Assembly: GCF_012971745.1 (NCBI RefSeq)
Contig: NZ_CP048834.1
Span: forward strand, 5,775,001-5,839,000
DNA: 64,000 nucleotides
Direction: 5' to 3'
Origin: Starkeya sp. ORNL1
GTDB taxonomy: Bacteria; Pseudomonadota; Alphaproteobacteria; Rhizobiales; Xanthobacteraceae
This document shows, one piece after another, positions 1 through 9,189 of this stretch. The position numbers were made by a program, and so were the translations under genes. A model generated the notes under the pieces. That model saw only the letters and a program-made list of their open reading frames with translations, had not been told where the DNA came from and did no database searches. Every line of letters starts with the position of its first letter. Position 1 is the stretch's first letter.

Positions 1-2
1 TC

Positions 3-2933
3 GGGCAGACCGCGTTCCTCTGGCTGCTCTGCCTCGCCTTCCTCGCCTGCGTGCTGGCCAATGGCATCATCAAGATGCAGCTCAGCATCTATCGCGGCAT
101 TGTCGGCGAGCGGCTGATCCGCCGGCTGCGCTTCGAGCTGATCGCGCACCTGCTGCGCTTCCCGTTGCAGCGCTTCCACAGCGTGTCGCAGGGCGAAGTG
201 GTCTCCATGGTCACCGCCGAGGCCGAGCCGCTCACCGGCACCATGGGCGACGCCTTTGCGCAGCCGTTGTTCCAGCTCGGCCAGATGCTGACCATCATCG
301 TGTTCCTGTTCGTGCAGAGCCCCTGGCTCGGCCTTGCCGGGATCGCGCTCATCCCCTTGCAGGCCTATCTGATCCCGGTGATGCAGCGTGAAGTGAACCG
401 CATGCATCACCAACGGGTCGCCTATGTGCGGCAGCTGTCCGAGAAGATCGGCGAGAGCATATCCGGGGCAGGAGACCTCCGGATCAATGGCGGTGCGCCG
501 CGCCGTCTCGCCGAGTTCGGGCATCTGCTTGGTGACCTGTTCTTCATCCGGATGGATATCTTCAAGCGCAAGTTCCTGATCAAGTTCGTCAATAATTTCA
601 TTAGCCAGCTGACGCCGTTCTTCTTCTTCGCGGTCGGCGGCTATCTCGTCATCATCGGCCAGCTCAGCGCCGGCGCGCTGATCGCGGCGATCGCGGCGGC
701 GCGCGACATCGCCGATCCGTGGCGGGAATTGCTGCTCTATTGGAACAGCGCGCAGGAAGCCTCCTCGCGCTACGAGCATATCGTCGTGCAGTTCAGCCCG
801 CCCGGCATGCTTCCCGTCGCACTGGCGCAGGGAAGGCCGGCGGAGATTCCGCATCTCGACGGCCCGCTGCGGCTCGACGGCGTCAGCATCACCGACGCGG
901 CGGGGATCGTGCTGCTCGACCAGATCGAGCTGGAGATACCGAGTGGCGCGATGGTGGCGATCCAGAGCCCGGACGCCGCGGTGCGACAGGCGCTGGCGGA
1001 AGTGATCTCGCGCAGCCGGCCGCCCGCCGCCGGCAAGGTGGAGATCGCCGGCCACGATCTTGCCGGGCTGCACCAGAGCGTGCTCGCGGCCCGCATCGGC
1101 GTCGCCACCAGCACGCCCTATATCTTCCGCTCCTCCATCGCCGCCAACATCCAGATGCCGCTGCGTGTCGCGCCAAACGGGGCCGAGGGGGATGGTGCCA
1201 ACCCGCCGCCCGTGGCGGTTCTGGAGGCGGAGCGCGCCGGCAATGATTTCGAGCCGCTCGATCGCGACTGGCTCGATTTTGGTGCGAGCGGGCTCGATGA
1301 CGAGAAGGCGATCCGCGACTGGTGGCTCAAGATCATCGAGACGATGGGAACCAGCAACTTCCTGCTCGACCGTGCGCTCGACTGCTACCTCGAACCCGAT
1401 CGCCACGCCGGGCTGGCCGAACAGGTGATCGAGCTGCGCGCGGCCGTTGCCGGCTCGCTGAAGGCGGCGGAACTGGCTGAGCGCGTGCGGCGCTTTGACG
1501 AGAACGTCTTCAATCCCGGCCTCTCGGTCGGCGAGAATTTGTTGTTCGCGGTGCGTCGGCGGCCATCGTCCGGTGGCCTGCCGGAGTTCGGCTCCGTCTT
1601 TGTCCAGGTGGTGGAGCAGCTCGATATTGCGGGGCCGCTGATCGACTTCAGCGCCGATCTCACCAGCGCGCTGGTGCGGGCGTTCGGCGAGGTCGGGCCG
1701 CGCCATCCCTTGCTGCGCCGCCTGACCCATATCGGGCCGGACTCCTTCGAACGGCTGCGTGCCATCGACACGAGGCGCGCGAGCGGACGAGCGTTCGACG
1801 CCGCCGACCGCGCCATCCTGCTCGCCCTCCCGTTCGCGATCACCGCGGACGATCTCGGCTCCGCCTTCCCGGCCAGCCTCGAAGCTGCCCTGATGGAGGC
1901 GCGGCAGAAGCATGGCGCGATGCTGCGCGCGGTGGCGGGCGACGCTTTCCAGCCGATCGAGAGCGGGGCCTTCAACCACAACCTCACTTTGCTCGACAAT
2001 CTGCTGTCGGGCACGCTCACCGGTGCGCAGATCGACCAGCGCCGCGTGCGCGGCATTGCGCAGGAAGCGCTGATCGAGAGCGGTCTTGCCGGCGAGTTCA
2101 TGCTGCTGATCGGCGAGACGGACACCGGGCTTGCCGGCGCCAACCTGTCGCCGGTGGCGCGCGAGCGCATCGGCTTTGCGCGCGCGGTGATCCGCCGGCC
2201 GGACGTGCTGATCCTCGATCACGCTCTGGCCTCGCAATCGCCGGCCGAGCGCGAGGCGATGCGCACGAAGCTCCGGGCGTTGCTGCCGGCGAGCACGATG
2301 ATCTTTCTCGAGCCGGACTTCCCGCAGCGCGAGGCATTCGATCTCGTCATCGAGATTCGCGGCGGCCGGATCGTCGGCTCCTCGGCGCGGCTCCAGCCCC
2401 TGCCGGCGCAGAAGCTGTCGAGCATCACCGCCGACCTGCAGAGCAAGTTTGACGCGCTGTCCGCGGTCCAGGAGTTTCGCGGGCTGAAGCGCGGGCAGAT
2501 CGAATTGCTCGCCTACGCTTCCCGGTGGATCTCGGTGCGCGAGGACGAGTATCTGTTCCGTGCCGGCGACGAGACCGACGGCGCCTATGTCGCGGTCTCC
2601 GGCACGGCGGAGCTGCGTTGGCCCGGTGCGGGCCCGGAGCTGGAACCGATCGACACCATCACTCCCGGGCGGCTGATCGGCGACCTGTCGGTGGTGCTCG
2701 ACGAGGACCGCATCATCGACATGGTCGCGGTCTCGGACTTCACCGGGCTGCGCATCGGCAAGAGCGAACTGCTCGACATCATCGAGTCGGACATCACCGT
2801 CGCGTTGCTGCTGCTGCGCACCGTCGGCAGGCATCTGCACGGCGTGGCGGAGGAGCGAGCCGAGATGAATGCGGGAGAGGGCGGAACCGCCGCGATGATG
2901 GCCCCGCGGCCGCGCGGCGAGACGCTGCAATAG
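3..2933 (+). CDS. ABC transporter-like protein with degenerate ATPase domain and C-terminal cyclic-nucleotide-binding domain (5' partial)
   Basis: The reading frame is open to the left edge, so the N terminus is missing; the first internal ATG is at 51 (960 residues from there). Counting from that ATG, residues 1-250 form the helical type-1 ABC transmembrane domain. An NBD-like fold starts near residue 272, but the Walker A position (about 300, AIQSPDAAVRQAL) has no GxxGxGK(S/T). The signature-loop position reads LSPVARERIGFARAV and the Walker B position reads VLILDHA, with His where the catalytic Glu belongs. A long insertion separates the two halves. Residues 810-933 look like a cyclic-nucleotide-binding domain (DEYLFRAGDETDGAYVAVSG). 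It is therefore probably a non-hydrolysing half-transporter needing an active partner, or a regulated membrane scaffold. Substrate unknown. It converges on nasA. Confidence 0.85.
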   Translation, partial: GQTAFLWLLCLAFLACVLANGIIKMQLSIYRGIVGERLIRRLRFELIAHLLRFPLQRFHSVSQGEVVSMVTAEAEPLTGTMGDAFAQPLFQLGQMLTIIVFLFVQSPWLGLAGIALIPLQAYLIPVMQREVNRMHHQRVAYVRQLSEKIGESISGAGDLRINGGAPRRLAEFGHLLGDLFFIRMDIFKRKFLIKFVNNFISQLTPFFFFAVGGYLVIIGQLSAGALIAAIAAARDIADPWRELLLYWNSAQEASSRYEHIVVQFSPPGMLPVALAQGRPAEIPHLDGPLRLDGVSITDAAGIVLLDQIELEIPSGAMVAIQSPDAAVRQALAEVISRSRPPAAGKVEIAGHDLAGLHQSVLAARIGVATSTPYIFRSSIAANIQMPLRVAPNGAEGDGANPPPVAVLEAERAGNDFEPLDRDWLDFGASGLDDEKAIRDWWLKIIETMGTSNFLLDRALDCYLEPDRHAGLAEQVIELRAAVAGSLKAAELAERVRRFDENVFNPGLSVGENLLFAVRRRPSSGGLPEFGSVFVQVVEQLDIAGPLIDFSADLTSALVRAFGEVGPRHPLLRRLTHIGPDSFERLRAIDTRRASGRAFDAADRAILLALPFAITADDLGSAFPASLEAALMEARQKHGAMLRAVAGDAFQPIESGAFNHNLTLLDNLLSGTLTGAQIDQRRVRGIAQEALIESGLAGEFMLLIGETDTGLAGANLSPVARERIGFARAVIRRPDVLILDHALASQSPAEREAMRTKLRALLPASTMIFLEPDFPQREAFDLVIEIRGGRIVGSSARLQPLPAQKLSSITADLQSKFDALSAVQEFRGLKRGQIELLAYASRWISVREDEYLFRAGDETDGAYVAVSGTAELRWPGAGPELEPIDTITPGRLIGDLSVVLDEDRIIDMVAVSDFTGLRIGKSELLDIIESDITVALLLLRTVGRHLHGVAEERAEMNAGEGGTAAMMAPRPRGETLQ

Positions 2934-2949
2934 CAGGGCAGCGCGTCGC

Positions 2950-5679
2950 TCAGACGCTGCACGTCTCCCGGGGTTCGGCCGGAATCGCGGCTTCGCGCAA
3001 CATGCGCTTCAACTCGGGCAGGCAGGAACCGCAATTCGTTCCCGCCTTCAGGCCGCGGCCGAGCGATTCCACATCTGCCGACGGGTCGGCTGCGATGGCG
3101 GCAATGATCGCCGCGCGCGGTACGGCGTGGCAGGCGCAGACCAGCGGGCCGGCCTCAGTGCCCGCGGCATTGCGGCCCGAAAGCAGGCGACGGCGCTGCT
3201 CAGGCGGGACGCGCTCGACGGCGAAGAACGGCATCGCCGCGCTCCAGTCGAGCCGACGGGCGGAGCGCTCCATGAAGGCGAGCGTCATGATACGGCCCGC
3301 CGCATCGAAGCGCGCCGCGCGATAGCGGCCGGCGCGGGCGTCATCATAATCGGCCGCCGCCGCGCCGGCGGCGGCGAGCCAATCCGGCAGCCAGGAGCGT
3401 GGCTCGCGCGTGTCAGCGAGGACATAGCCGACGCCGCCCTCTATCGCGACCGCGGTCCAGCATGCGGCTGGCGGCGGCGCAAGGCCGCGTCGCGACAGCA
3501 CGAAGCCGCGATACGGCATGTCGATGCGCTCAAGCCGTACCGGCGTCGCCTTGGCCTCGGGCTGGCCGGAATGCGGATCGGTGGCGCCGGTGACCAGCGC
3601 ACCGATGCGCCCGCTCGATGAGGTGGCATGGCTCCAGTGGATCGGGGCGAACAGGCTGGCGCGCTGCTGGCCGATAGAGAGCGCGGCTTCGACGACGGCC
3701 TCACCATGGGGCGAGACGAGGCGCACCATGTCGCCGTCCGCAATGCCATGCGTCGCCGCATCGTCCGGATGGATCTCGACGAAGGGAACCGGCAGATGCG
3801 CGCCGAGCCGCGGGCTGAGGCCGCTGCGGGTCATGGTGTGCCACTGGTCGCGGATGCGGCCGGTATTGAGCAGAAGCGGGAAATCGTCGCTCACCGAGGC
3901 GGCGAGGGCAGGCGGCTCCGGGGTGATGAAGCGCGCCTTGCGGTCCGGCGTATAGAAGCGGCCGTCGGCGAAGAAGCGTTTCTCCGCTGTATCGTGTTCG
4001 GTGCGCACCGGCCATTGCACCGGCTCCATGGTGTCGAAGGCAGCTTCGTCGAGACGGCTCAGGCCGCCGAGATCGAAATCGCGGGCGCCGTCATTCTCGA
4101 AGGCGGAGAGCGCGGCATGCTCGCGGAACACCTCGGCCGCCGAGCGCCAGCCAAAGGCGGCGGCGAAGCCGAGCCGCTTGCCCACTTGCGCCACCGCCCA
4201 CCAGTCCGGCTTGGCCTCGCCCGGCGGCGAGAGGAACGGGCGCTGGCGCGAGATGCGGCGCTCCGAATTGGTCACTGTGCCGTCCTTCTCGCCCCAGGCG
4301 AGCGCCGGCAGGATGAGGTGGGGCCGGCAGCCGAGCGTGTCATTGCCGGCGACATTCTCGGAGACGACGAGGAAATCGAGCGAGCGAAGTGCCTCGCGCA
4401 CCCCATCGGCGCGCGGCAGGCTGACCGCGGGGTTGGTGCCCATCACCCACAGCGCCTTGACCTTGCCGGCGGCGATGGCATCGAACATCGCCACTGCCTT
4501 CAGACCCTCGCGCTCGGCGATGCGCGGCGCATCCCAGAAGCGGCGCACCCGGTCGATGTCCGCCGAGGTAAAATTCATATGGGCGGCAAGCTGGTTGGCG
4601 AGGCCGCCGACCTCGCGGCCGCCCATCGCATTGGGCTGGCCGGTGAGCGAGAACGGCCCCATGCCGGGCCGGCCGATACGACCAGTCGCCAGATGCACAT
4701 TGATGATGGCATTGACCTTGTCGGTGCCCTGCGCCGACTGGTTCACGCCCTGCGAGTAGCAGGTGACGAGGCGCTCGGTCGCGCTGAACAGCGTATAGAA
4801 GCGGACGAGATCGTGCTCGGGAACACCGGTCTTGCGCGCCACCGTGGCAAGGTCCGGCGCCATTTCCCGGGCCGCCGCCACCGCGGCGTCGAAGCCGGTT
4901 GTGTGCGCTTCGATGTAGGGGCGGTCGAGCACATCGTGGTCGACGAGAGCGGCCAGCAGGCCGGCGAACAGCACGGTGTCCTGTCCGGGAGCCACCGGCA
5001 GGAAAAGGTCGGCCTCCTCGCCGGTCGCGGTCTTGCGCGGGTCGATGACCACCAGTTTTGTGCCACGCTTGGCGCGCGCGGCTTCCAGCCGGCGGAACAG
5101 GATCGGGTGGCACCAGGCGGCGTTGGAGCCGACCAGAACCACGAGGTCGGCCTCGTCGAGATCGGCGTAGGTGCCGGGCACGGTATCGGCGCCGAAAGCG
5201 CGGCGATGGCCGGCGACCGAAGACGCCATGCAGAGGCGCGAATTGGTGTCGACATTGGCGGTGCCGAGGAAACCCTTGGCGAGCTTGTTGGCGGCGTAAT
5301 AATCCTCGGTCAGCAACTGACCGGAAAGATAGAGCGCGACCGAGTCAGGGCCATGCTTCTCAATGGTTTGTTGGAAAGTCCTCGCAATATGGTCGAGCGC
5401 TGTGCTCCAGCCGATCCGCGCCAGCTCGCCGTCCTCGCCGCGCGCCATCGGATGCAGCAGCCGGCTCTCCAGCCCCAATGTCTCGCCGAGCGCCGAGCCC
5501 TTGGAGCAGAGCCGGCCGAAATTCGCCGGATGACCCGGATCGCCGGCGATCTTCGCCCCACCCCTGCCGTCCGGGCTCGCCAGCACGCCGCACCCGACCC
5601 CGCAATATGGGCACGTCGTGCGTACGGGCGGCAAAGCGAGCGCCGCGAGAGCAGCAGGGGTGGGAACCGGCGCGTTCAT
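2950..5679 (-). CDS. nasA: Assimilatory nitrate reductase, large catalytic subunit
   Basis: Reduces nitrate to nitrite in the cytoplasm with a bis-MGD molybdenum centre. The N terminus has the [4Fe-4S] motif (TCPYCGVGCGV, with a fourth Cys in RLCSKG). The middle is the molybdopterin oxidoreductase fold and the molydopterin dinucleotide-binding domain follows (NTGRIRDQWHTMTRSG). The last ~60 residues form a BFD-like [2Fe-2S] domain (VCACHAVPRAAI ... GTNCGSCLPEL), as in NasA/NasC-type enzymes. There is no Tat signal, fitting an assimilatory enzyme. Start chosen at ATG 5679, giving a TGATG junction with the upstream reductase; a TTG at 5682 is possible. About 909 residues, normal for the family. 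Last gene of the eight-gene nitrate operon. Confidence 0.95.
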   Translation of the reverse strand: MNAPVPTPAALAALALPPVRTTCPYCGVGCGVLASPDGRGGAKIAGDPGHPANFGRLCSKGSALGETLGLESRLLHPMARGEDGELARIGWSTALDHIARTFQQTIEKHGPDSVALYLSGQLLTEDYYAANKLAKGFLGTANVDTNSRLCMASSVAGHRRAFGADTVPGTYADLDEADLVVLVGSNAAWCHPILFRRLEAARAKRGTKLVVIDPRKTATGEEADLFLPVAPGQDTVLFAGLLAALVDHDVLDRPYIEAHTTGFDAAVAAAREMAPDLATVARKTGVPEHDLVRFYTLFSATERLVTCYSQGVNQSAQGTDKVNAIINVHLATGRIGRPGMGPFSLTGQPNAMGGREVGGLANQLAAHMNFTSADIDRVRRFWDAPRIAEREGLKAVAMFDAIAAGKVKALWVMGTNPAVSLPRADGVREALRSLDFLVVSENVAGNDTLGCRPHLILPALAWGEKDGTVTNSERRISRQRPFLSPPGEAKPDWWAVAQVGKRLGFAAAFGWRSAAEVFREHAALSAFENDGARDFDLGGLSRLDEAAFDTMEPVQWPVRTEHDTAEKRFFADGRFYTPDRKARFITPEPPALAASVSDDFPLLLNTGRIRDQWHTMTRSGLSPRLGAHLPVPFVEIHPDDAATHGIADGDMVRLVSPHGEAVVEAALSIGQQRASLFAPIHWSHATSSSGRIGALVTGATDPHSGQPEAKATPVRLERIDMPYRGFVLSRRGLAPPPAACWTAVAIEGGVGYVLADTREPRSWLPDWLAAAGAAAADYDDARAGRYRAARFDAAGRIMTLAFMERSARRLDWSAAMPFFAVERVPPEQRRRLLSGRNAAGTEAGPLVCACHAVPRAAIIAAIAADPSADVESLGRGLKAGTNCGSCLPELKRMLREAAIPAEPRETCSV

Positions 5680-7265
5680 CAATAGACGTCCGCCTGATAG
5701 CGCCCGGCCTTCTTCAGATTGGCGACATACGCCATGGCTTCGTCGGTGCTCTTTGCCCCATGGGTGGCGACGACTTCGACCAGAGCGCGCTCGACATCCT
5801 TGGCCATCCGCTTGGCGTCGCCGCAGATGTAGAAATGCGCGCCGCTCTCCAGCCAGGCGTGGAGGTCGGCGCCGACCTCGCGCATGCGGTCCTGCACATA
5901 GACCTTCTCTGAACCATCGCGCGACCAGGCCAGCGTCAGCCGCGTCAGGTGCCCGCTCGCCCGCATGCCGGCGAGTTCGTCCTCATAGAAGAAATCGCAG
6001 TCGCTGCGCTGGTGGCCGAAGAACAGCCAGTTGCGGCCCGGCGCCTTGGCGGCCATGCGCTCCCACAGGAAGGCACGGAACGGCGCGATGCCGGTGCCGG
6101 GGCCGACCATGATGACGGGCGTCGCCGGATCCTTCGGCAGGGCGAAGCCGTGGGCCTTCTGCACGTAGGCGCGCATCGGGGCTCCGGTCTCGAGCCGCGC
6201 GGCGAGGAAGGTCGAGCCGACGCCGAGCCTGGGGCGTGCGCCGATCCGGTAGCGCACCGCGTCCACGGTGAGCGAGAGCCGGCTGGGCGTCGCCTTCGGG
6301 CTGGAGGAGATGGAATAGAGCCGCGGCTGCAACGGCTCCAGCGCCTCGACCAGCACTTCCGGATCGAGGCGCGGACGACCGAATTTCTCCAGCGCCGCAA
6401 GCACGTCGAGGCTGGCAGCATCGCCGTCCGGGTCTTCGCCGGCCGCGAGCGCGCGGGCCTTGCGGCGCATCTCGCCGCCGGTGAGATAGGTGAGCAACTG
6501 GAACAGCCCGTCCGGCGCGGTGCCGAGCGCCACGTCGTTCGTCAGCACGTCGGCGGCGGCGCGTTCGCCGATCATGTCGGCGCTGGTGCCGCCGATGGCG
6601 TCAAGCACCTGCTCGACAAGGCCGGGATCGTTCTGCGGGAAGATGCCGAAACTGTCGCCGACCTCATAGTCGAGCCCGGCAGCGGCGAGGTCGAACTCGA
6701 CGTGCCAGGTCTCCTTTTCCGAGGTGCCCTTGTTGAGCCGATGCCGCGTCACCAGCGAGACCAAGGCCGGGTTGTCGCGCGAGGTGCCGGGCGTCCCGGT
6801 GGGCGCGGCAGGCGCCGTCTCAACCGCGGGCGCCGTGTCGTCCAACTCGGCGGCGAGCGCCTTCAGCATGCGCGCCGTCTCCTTGCCGCCCGGGGCGCAG
6901 AGATTGAGCTTGGTCTCCTTGGCCGACGCGATGGCGGCGGCGTAAGTCTCGCAGAGATAGCCGCACTGGCCGCAATCCTGCTGCGCCATTGCCGCCATCA
7001 TGCGGCGCGGCAGCGGCCGGCCTTCGGCGAGCTTCATGCGCTCGTCCATCGGCATCGCGGCGTCGTGCCAGGGCGCGCCGTCGTCGACATCCGCCGGCAT
7101 CAGCGCGGCGTTCTCGGCGGGCGAGAGCGCGGTCGGCGCGCCCTGCGGCAGCAGCATGCCGGCGAAGAAGCCATTCAGCCAGGCGCGCTGCTCCTCGCTG
7201 AAGGGCGCGGTCTCCGGAAAGAAGGAGATGCTGGGCGGCGCGGGCAGGGAAGTCTGAGCGTTCAT
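5679..7265 (-). CDS. CysJ-like NADPH flavoprotein reductase with N-terminal four-cysteine motif
   Basis: Likely passes electrons from NADPH to the nitrate or nitrite reductase. The C-terminal half is a ferredoxin-NADP reductase-type module: FAD site RLYSISSSP and NADPH site MVGPGTGIAPFRAFLWER, ending in the typical aromatic tail (RYQADVY). There is no flavodoxin (FMN) domain. Instead residues ~98-128 hold CGQCGYLCETYA ... LNLCAPGG, a four-Cys motif that may bind an Fe-S cluster. 528 residues. A clear GAGGA lies 9 nt before ATG 7265. It sits between nirA and nasA and overlaps nasA by one base. The N terminus has FSEEQRAWLNGFFAG, closely like the start of NirA. Annotated in relatives as sulfite reductase alpha-like; the context argues for nitrate assimilation. 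Confidence 0.88.
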   Translation of the reverse strand: MNAQTSLPAPPSISFFPETAPFSEEQRAWLNGFFAGMLLPQGAPTALSPAENAALMPADVDDGAPWHDAAMPMDERMKLAEGRPLPRRMMAAMAQQDCGQCGYLCETYAAAIASAKETKLNLCAPGGKETARMLKALAAELDDTAPAVETAPAAPTGTPGTSRDNPALVSLVTRHRLNKGTSEKETWHVEFDLAAAGLDYEVGDSFGIFPQNDPGLVEQVLDAIGGTSADMIGERAAADVLTNDVALGTAPDGLFQLLTYLTGGEMRRKARALAAGEDPDGDAASLDVLAALEKFGRPRLDPEVLVEALEPLQPRLYSISSSPKATPSRLSLTVDAVRYRIGARPRLGVGSTFLAARLETGAPMRAYVQKAHGFALPKDPATPVIMVGPGTGIAPFRAFLWERMAAKAPGRNWLFFGHQRSDCDFFYEDELAGMRASGHLTRLTLAWSRDGSEKVYVQDRMREVGADLHAWLESGAHFYICGDAKRMAKDVERALVEVVATHGAKSTDEAMAYVANLKKAGRYQADVY

Positions 7266-7283
7266 TGCGCGATGTCCTCTTCA

Positions 7284-7393
7284 CCTATCCCCGTCGGGGA
7301 GAGGTCGACGCCATAGGCGGCGGGTGAGGGGGCGAACGGGCAGGGGTTCGCGTGCGCCCCCTCACCCCAACCCTCTCCCCATCGGGGAGAGGG
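7284..7393. repeat. Cluster of GC-rich palindromes between nirA and the CysJ-like gene
   Basis: Three inverted repeats fill this gap: an imperfect one at 7284-7304, a perfect 13-bp-arm repeat at 7322-7334/7355-7367 and a near-perfect 23-bp palindrome (CCCTCTCCCC around AT) at 7371-7393. The same CTCTCCCCGTCGGGGAGAG core recurs at 12624-12656. It probably forms stable RNA hairpins inside the operon transcript. No T-run follows, so they are not obvious intrinsic terminators. Confidence 0.8.
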
Positions 7394-7410
7394 AGCTGTG
7401 GCGCGTTTGT

Positions 7411-9189
7411 TCATTCAGCCATCTCCTCGACCAGCGCGCGCAGCGCGTCCGGCTCATGGCGGCGGGTGAAGCGGGCGAGCGTCTCAGTGTCGTCGGCGCG
7501 GTGGGCGAGCCAGGCCTTGAGCAGGCCTTCGACGCGCGCCGGTGCGTCCTCGGCCTTCACGTCACGCCACAGCTCGCGGGCGATGGCGGCGTCGGAGCCG
7601 AAGCCACCGCCAACGAGGAGATGATAGCCGTCGACGGTGTCGCCCTCCTCATTCACCGCCACGCGGGCGCCGACCAGGCCGATGTCGCCGATATAGTGCT
7701 GGGCGCAGGAGTGATGGCAGCCGGTGACGTGGATGTTCACCGGCAGGTCGGCCGCGACGCGGCCATCGCAATGATCGGCGATGGCGACCGCGGTCGCCTT
7801 GGTATCGGCATTGCCGAACTTGCAGCCGGCGGCCCCGGTGCAGGCCACCAGCCCGGCGCGGATCGCGGTGGCGCGGGACGTGAGGCCGAGCGCCTCCAGC
7901 GCCGCCTCGACCAGCGGCACGTTGGCGTCGTTGACCCCGGACAGGATCAGGTTCTGCCAGACAGTGAGGCGCAGGTCGCCATCGCCGAGATCGCGGGCGA
8001 TCGAGGCGAGGCCGCGCATCTGTTCGGTCGTCATCTTGCCGACGGGGATCACCACGCCGACCCAGTTGAGCCCCGCCTGCTTCTGAGCATGCACGCCGAC
8101 ATGGGCGAGGCGGTCCGGCTCGGGTCGCGGCGCCACGGCTTCGGCGGGCACGCGGGTCAGCGCCATACCGAGCTTCTCCTCGGTGGCGGCGAGGAACTTC
8201 GCGAAGCCCCAGGCATCGAGCAGATATTTCAGCCGCGCCTTCTTGCGGTCGGTGCGGTCGCCATGGTCGATGAAGACGCGCACGATGGCGTCGGCCACCC
8301 GCGTCGCCTCCTCTGGACGCAGGATCACACCGGTGTCCCGGGCGAGGTCGAGATGGCCGGTGATGCCGCCAAGCACGAGGCGGAACCAGACGCCGGGTTC
8401 GACGCCGAAGCCATCCTTCACTTCAACCGCCTGGAAGCCGATATCGTTGGTGTCCTCCAGCGCGCCGATCAGCCCGCCGCCGTCGAAGGCGACGTTGAAC
8501 TTGCGCGGCAGGCCGTAGAGCGAGCGGTCGGCAAGGATGTGGTAGTGCCACTCGAGCGCATAGGGCCGGGTGTCGAGCAGTTCCTGCGGGTCGATGCCGG
8601 CGGTCGGCCCGCCGGTGACATTGCGGATATTGTCGGCGCCGGAGCCGCGCGAGGTGAGGCCGAGCCCGATCAGCTTCTCCACCACCGCCGTGCCGTCGGT
8701 CGCCGGGATCTCGCGGATCTGCAGATTGGCTCGGGTGGTGACGTGGCTGTAGCCGCCGGCATGGGCGTCGGCCATGTCGGCAATGCCGGCGAACTGCCAA
8801 TGCTTGAGAATGCCGTTGGGAATGCGCAGCCGGCACATGAAGCTGTCCTGCGTCGGCGCGACATAGAACAGGCCGTGGAATTTCCAGCGGAAGACGTCCG
8901 GGCCCTTCGGGAACAGGCCGTCGCGGGCGTGCTGCTTCATGCGGGCATAGGAATCCAGGCCCAGTTCCTCGCGCTTGCCCTTCTCTTCAGGGACGAGCTT
9001 GCGGCCTTCGGCCTCGGTGCGCGCCATGGCGCGGTGGGCGGCGGCTTCCGGCCCGGTCGGCTCGGCTGCTGCCACCGGCGCGCTCGCCGGGGACGCGGTG
9101 CCGAGACCGCCGGCCGCGCGGGTGGCGGCAAGGCCGGCCACGAAGCCTTCGAGATAGCGCTTCTGTTCGGGGGTGAAGTCGGTGCCCAT
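7411..9189 (-). CDS. nirA: Ferredoxin-type (siroheme) nitrite reductase
   Basis: Reduces nitrite to ammonium by six electrons in the cytoplasm. Two nitrite/sulfite reductase ferredoxin-like half-domains are followed by siroheme/[4Fe-4S] motifs: [10 protein letters not shown] (C-x5-C) and [18 protein letters not shown] (C-x3-C), exactly the NirA/CysI pattern. 592 residues. Start chosen at ATG 9189: it forms TGATG with the upstream stop and has GGAGG 7 nt before it (a GTG lies one codon earlier). The N terminus reads [15 protein letters not shown], shared in style with the reductase encoded next. No ferredoxin gene lies in the operon, so the electron donor may be that flavoprotein or a ferredoxin encoded elsewhere. 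Confidence 0.95.
   Translation of the reverse strand: MGTDFTPEQKRYLEGFVAGLAATRAAGGLGTASPASAPVAAAEPTGPEAAAHRAMARTEAEGRKLVPEEKGKREELGLDSYARMKQHARDGLFPKGPDVFRWKFHGLFYVAPTQDSFMCRLRIPNGILKHWQFAGIADMADAHAGGYSHVTTRANLQIREIPATDGTAVVEKLIGLGLTSRGSGADNIRNVTGGPTAGIDPQELLDTRPYALEWHYHILADRSLYGLPRKFNVAFDGGGLIGALEDTNDIGFQAVEVKDGFGVEPGVWFRLVLGGITGHLDLARDTGVILRPEEATRVADAIVRVFIDHGDRTDRKKARLKYLLDAWGFAKFLAATEEKLGMALTRVPAEAVAPRPEPDRLAHVGVHAQKQAGLNWVGVVIPVGKMTTEQMRGLASIARDLGDGDLRLTVWQNLILSGVNDANVPLVEAALEALGLTSRATAIRAGLVACTGAAGCKFGNADTKATAVAIADHCDGRVAADLPVNIHVTGCHHSCAQHYIGDIGLVGARVAVNEEGDTVDGYHLLVGGGFGSDAAIARELWRDVKAEDAPARVEGLLKAWLAHRADDTETLARFTRRHEPDALRALVEEMAE

Noticed and set aside
3628..5685. A 685-codon open frame on the plus strand opposite nasA
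   Set aside because: It mirrors the nasA reading frame in a GC-rich region, has no recognisable domain and is rich in Arg, Gly and Ala, as expected of a shadow.
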